A stretch of 7,196 nt of DNA, taken from NCBI GenBank assembly GCA_030631445.1, contig DAOVLD010000083.1, positions 1 through 7,196 of the forward strand, read 5' to 3'. Of this stretch, positions 4,690 to 7,196 are shown in pieces. The stretch's first letter is position 1; every line of letters starts with the position of its first letter. The notes beneath the pieces were generated by a model. The model did not search any database. It was not told the DNA's origin and saw only the letters and a list, made by a program, of their open reading frames with translations. The position numbers were made by a program, and so were the translations under genes. This DNA comes from Bacteroidota bacterium. Lineage in GTDB: Bacteria > Bacteroidota > Bacteroidia > Bacteroidales > VadinHA17.

Positions 4690-7196
4690 ATGATGGATGC
4701 TAATTTTTCACAACGAATAAAAGACGTATTAAGTTACAGTAAGGAAGAAGCAGTAAGACTGGGTAATAATCAGATTGGCACTGAGCATTTGTTCCTGGGC
4801 ATTTTGCGTGATGGAGAGGGATTGGCTGTTGATGTCCTGCTCACACTGGGAACCGATTTGGTTGACCTTAAGAAAACTATTGAAGGTAGTATTAGAAATA
4901 ATATGGCAGAGAATGTTAGTGAAACTGACAATATTCCACTTCTTAAACAAGCTGAAAGGGTATTAAAACTTGTATACCTTGAAGCAAAATCTCTCAAACA
5001 GACAACTATTGATACCGGTCATTTATTATTAGCTATACTCAAAGATGAAGATTCTATTGTAACGCGATCACTTAAGGAGCTTGATATAGATTATCAGAAT
5101 GTAAAAACCGAACTGGAAGGAAATAGCCCGCGGGCAACAGCAGATTTTCCAAGCGAAGAAGAGGAAGAAGAAAACCGTGGTTTCGGAGGCAGTAAAGGAA
5201 GCTCACAGCAAGCTGCTTCAAAAACCTCTTCTGATACACCTGTGCTTGACAATTTCGGGGCTGATCTGACTAAAGCAGCTGAAGAAAACCGTCTGGATCC
5301 TATAATTGGCAGAGAAAGAGAAATTGAACGCCTGGCTCAGATACTAAGTCGCAGAAAGAAAAATAATCCTATCCTGATTGGTGAACCGGGTGTAGGAAAA
5401 TCTGCTATTGCTGAAGGACTGGCTTTGCGGATTATTCAGAGAAAAGTGTCAAGGGTGCTTTTTGGAAAACGTGTTGTAACTCTCGACCTGGCTTCTATTG
5501 TTGCAGGTACAAAATATCGGGGACAATTTGAGGAAAGAATGAAAGCTATACTGAATGAATTGGCGAAAACACCTGATATTATATTATTTATCGATGAAAT
5601 CCATACAATTGTAGGAGCCGGTGGTGCTACCGGTTCTCTGGATGCTGCAAATATGCTTAAACCATCACTGGCACGTGGTGAGATTCAATGTATCGGGTCA
5701 ACTACTCTGAATGAATACCGTCAGCATATAGAAAAGGATGGCGCCCTTGAACGAAGGTTTCAGAAAGTTATGGTTAACCCGACAAATATTGAGGAAACAC
5801 TGGATATTCTTAATAATATTAAAGACAGGTATGAAGAACATCATAATGTAGTTTATACCGAAAAGGCAATTGAAGCATGCGTAAAGCTTACTGCAAGATA
5901 TATTTCAGACCGGCATTTGCCTGACAAGGCTATTGATGCTATGGATGAAGCCGGTTCCCGTGTCCATATATCAAATATTGTTGTTCCACAGCGTATGCTT
6001 GATATTGAAAATCAACTGGAAAACACTAAGAATGAAAAAATAAAAGCTGTAAAAAATCAGAATTTTGAAAAAGCTGCAAGTTTTCGCGACAGAGAAAAAA
6101 ATATGATTGAAGCTCTTGAGGAAGAAAAGAGTAAATGGGAAAAAGAACTCAGCCAAAACAGGGAAACTGTTGATGATGAAAAAGTTGCTGAGGTAATTGC
6201 AATGATGACAGGTGTGCCGGTACAGCGTATTGCCCAGGCTGAGGGAGCGCGTTTAATTAAGATGCACGATGAAATAAGCAGCAAAGTTGTTGGGCAGGAT
6301 GATGCAATTGCAAGAATTGTCAAGTCGATACAGCGAAACCGTGCAGGACTAAAAGATCCGAATAAGCCCATTGGTTCCTTTATTTTCCTGGGTCCGACCG
6401 GAGTTGGAAAAACCCAGTTGGCAAAAATACTGGCACAATATCTTTTTGATTCAATGGATAACCTGATTCGTGTTGATATGAGCGAGTATATGGAGAAGTT
6501 TTCAGTATCACGCCTTGTTGGAGCTCCTCCCGGATATATAGGCTACGAAGAAGGAGGTCAGCTTACTGAGAAAGTCCGGCGCAAACCATACGCTGTTGTC
6601 CTTTTTGATGAGATTGAAAAAGCACATAGTGATGTCTTCCATATCCTGCTTCAGGTTATGGATGAAGGACAGCTTACTGACAGCCTTGGAAGAAGAGTGG
6701 ATTTTAAGAACACCATTATTATTATGACATCCAATATCGGGACACGCCAACTGAAAGATTTTGGACATGGTGTAGGTTTTGAGACACAGGCAAAGCGCTC
6801 AGGTACTGATCAATATAATAAAAGTGTTATTCAGAAAGCACTGCAGAAAACATTTGCACCTGAATTCCTCAACCGGGTTGATGATGTGGTTATATTCAAC
6901 TCACTTACACGGGAAAATATACATGAAATTATTGATATTGAACTGAAAGGATTGTATGATAGAGTTAATGTACTGGGATATAATATCTCTATGTCAGATG
7001 CTGCAAAAGACTTTATTTCAGAAAAAGGATATGATGTCCAGTTTGGTGCCAGACCGCTGAAGCGGGCTATTCAAAAGTATCTTGAAGATCCTATGGCAGA
7101 GGTGATCATTCAAACTTCACTCGAAGAAGGCGATACTATTGCTGTTGGCTTCAGTAAGAAAAAAGAAGAAATAACTCTCAATATCAGGAAGAAGAA
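4690..7196 (+). CDS. clpC: ATP-dependent Clp protease ATP-binding subunit ClpC (3' end outside window)
   Basis: The frame is open for 835 codons to the window edge. ClpC is a hexameric AAA+ unfoldase of the cytoplasm that threads proteins into the ClpP peptidase. Residues 5-143 are the double Clp N-domain, followed by an acidic and Ser-rich linker (145-187). The first ATPase has Walker A G-E-P-G-V-G-K-S (231-238), Walker B I-L-F-I-D-E (298-303), pore-loop Tyr276 and arginines 355-356. A short middle domain (about 430-490) includes a UVR-like N-F-E-K-A-A-x-x-R (458-466), which marks ClpC rather than ClpA or ClpB. The second ATPase has Walker A G-P-T-G-V-G-K-T (568-575), Walker B V-V-L-F-D-E (636-641), pore-loop G-Y-I-G (615-618), sensor Asn682 and sensor-2 G-A-R-P-L-K-R (786-792). 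V-G-F (695-697) is the expected ClpP-docking loop. ATG occurs at 4690 and 4693; AGGA at 4681-4684 lies 8 nt before the second, which gives the usual M-D-x-x-F-S start. The last visible residues look like the end of the family, so few codons are probably missing. Confidence 0.97.
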   Translation, partial: MMDANFSQRIKDVLSYSKEEAVRLGNNQIGTEHLFLGILRDGEGLAVDVLLTLGTDLVDLKKTIEGSIRNNMAENVSETDNIPLLKQAERVLKLVYLEAKSLKQTTIDTGHLLLAILKDEDSIVTRSLKELDIDYQNVKTELEGNSPRATADFPSEEEEEENRGFGGSKGSSQQAASKTSSDTPVLDNFGADLTKAAEENRLDPIIGREREIERLAQILSRRKKNNPILIGEPGVGKSAIAEGLALRIIQRKVSRVLFGKRVVTLDLASIVAGTKYRGQFEERMKAILNELAKTPDIILFIDEIHTIVGAGGATGSLDAANMLKPSLARGEIQCIGSTTLNEYRQHIEKDGALERRFQKVMVNPTNIEETLDILNNIKDRYEEHHNVVYTEKAIEACVKLTARYISDRHLPDKAIDAMDEAGSRVHISNIVVPQRMLDIENQLENTKNEKIKAVKNQNFEKAASFRDREKNMIEALEEEKSKWEKELSQNRETVDDEKVAEVIAMMTGVPVQRIAQAEGARLIKMHDEISSKVVGQDDAIARIVKSIQRNRAGLKDPNKPIGSFIFLGPTGVGKTQLAKILAQYLFDSMDNLIRVDMSEYMEKFSVSRLVGAPPGYIGYEEGGQLTEKVRRKPYAVVLFDEIEKAHSDVFHILLQVMDEGQLTDSLGRRVDFKNTIIIMTSNIGTRQLKDFGHGVGFETQAKRSGTDQYNKSVIQKALQKTFAPEFLNRVDDVVIFNSLTRENIHEIIDIELKGLYDRVNVLGYNISMSDAAKDFISEKGYDVQFGARPLKRAIQKYLEDPMAEVIIQTSLEEGDTIAVGFSKKKEEITLNIRKK

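Noticed and set aside
4729..6768. Open frames of 61 to 104 codons overlapping clpC, mostly antisense
   Set aside because: The clpC frame is continuous with every family motif in place, so these are shadows.

Overview
The window looks like a chromosomal housekeeping locus of a Bacteroidota (Bacteroidetes) member. The evidence is AT-rich DNA with long spacers, weak or absent Shine-Dalgarno sequences, two good matches to the Bacteroidota promoter (TTG-like -33, 19 bp, TAnnTTTG -7), a lipoprotein signal typical of the group, and a clpC / gyrA / TPR-protein neighbourhood that I recall from Bacteroidota genomes but could not check here. The spacers also carry short-word tandem repeats of a kind I associate with marine or environmental Bacteroidota; that is an impression only, and I make no genus call.

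Layout: 1-76 is a short AT-rich stretch, possibly with the first codons of another minus-strand gene at 9-1. 77-1234 (minus) encodes a lipoprotein made largely of tetratricopeptide repeats. 1235-1583 is a spacer with a well-formed promoter for that gene and three 7-bp tandem arrays. 1584-4076 (minus) is a complete gyrA. 4077-4689 is a 613-bp spacer between divergent genes. It holds a cluster of inverted repeats on the gyrA side, a good promoter facing clpC, a 142-nt stretch without a single C, and a strong predicted hairpin just before clpC. 4690-7196 (plus) is clpC, open to the window edge and probably lacking only its last few codons.

GyrA is half of the DNA gyrase supercoiling enzyme. ClpC is the AAA+ unfoldase that feeds substrates to ClpP. 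The TPR lipoprotein has no function that can be read from sequence. The three proteins have no evident shared pathway. The TPR gene follows gyrA on the same strand but appears to have its own promoter, and clpC is transcribed divergently.

I find no mobile element, CRISPR array, RNA gene or new multi-gene system. The parts worth a second look are non-coding: the long, C-free, repeat-rich clpC leader ending in a 17-bp hairpin, the heptamer arrays on both sides of gyrA, and the row of three inverted repeats upstream of gyrA.
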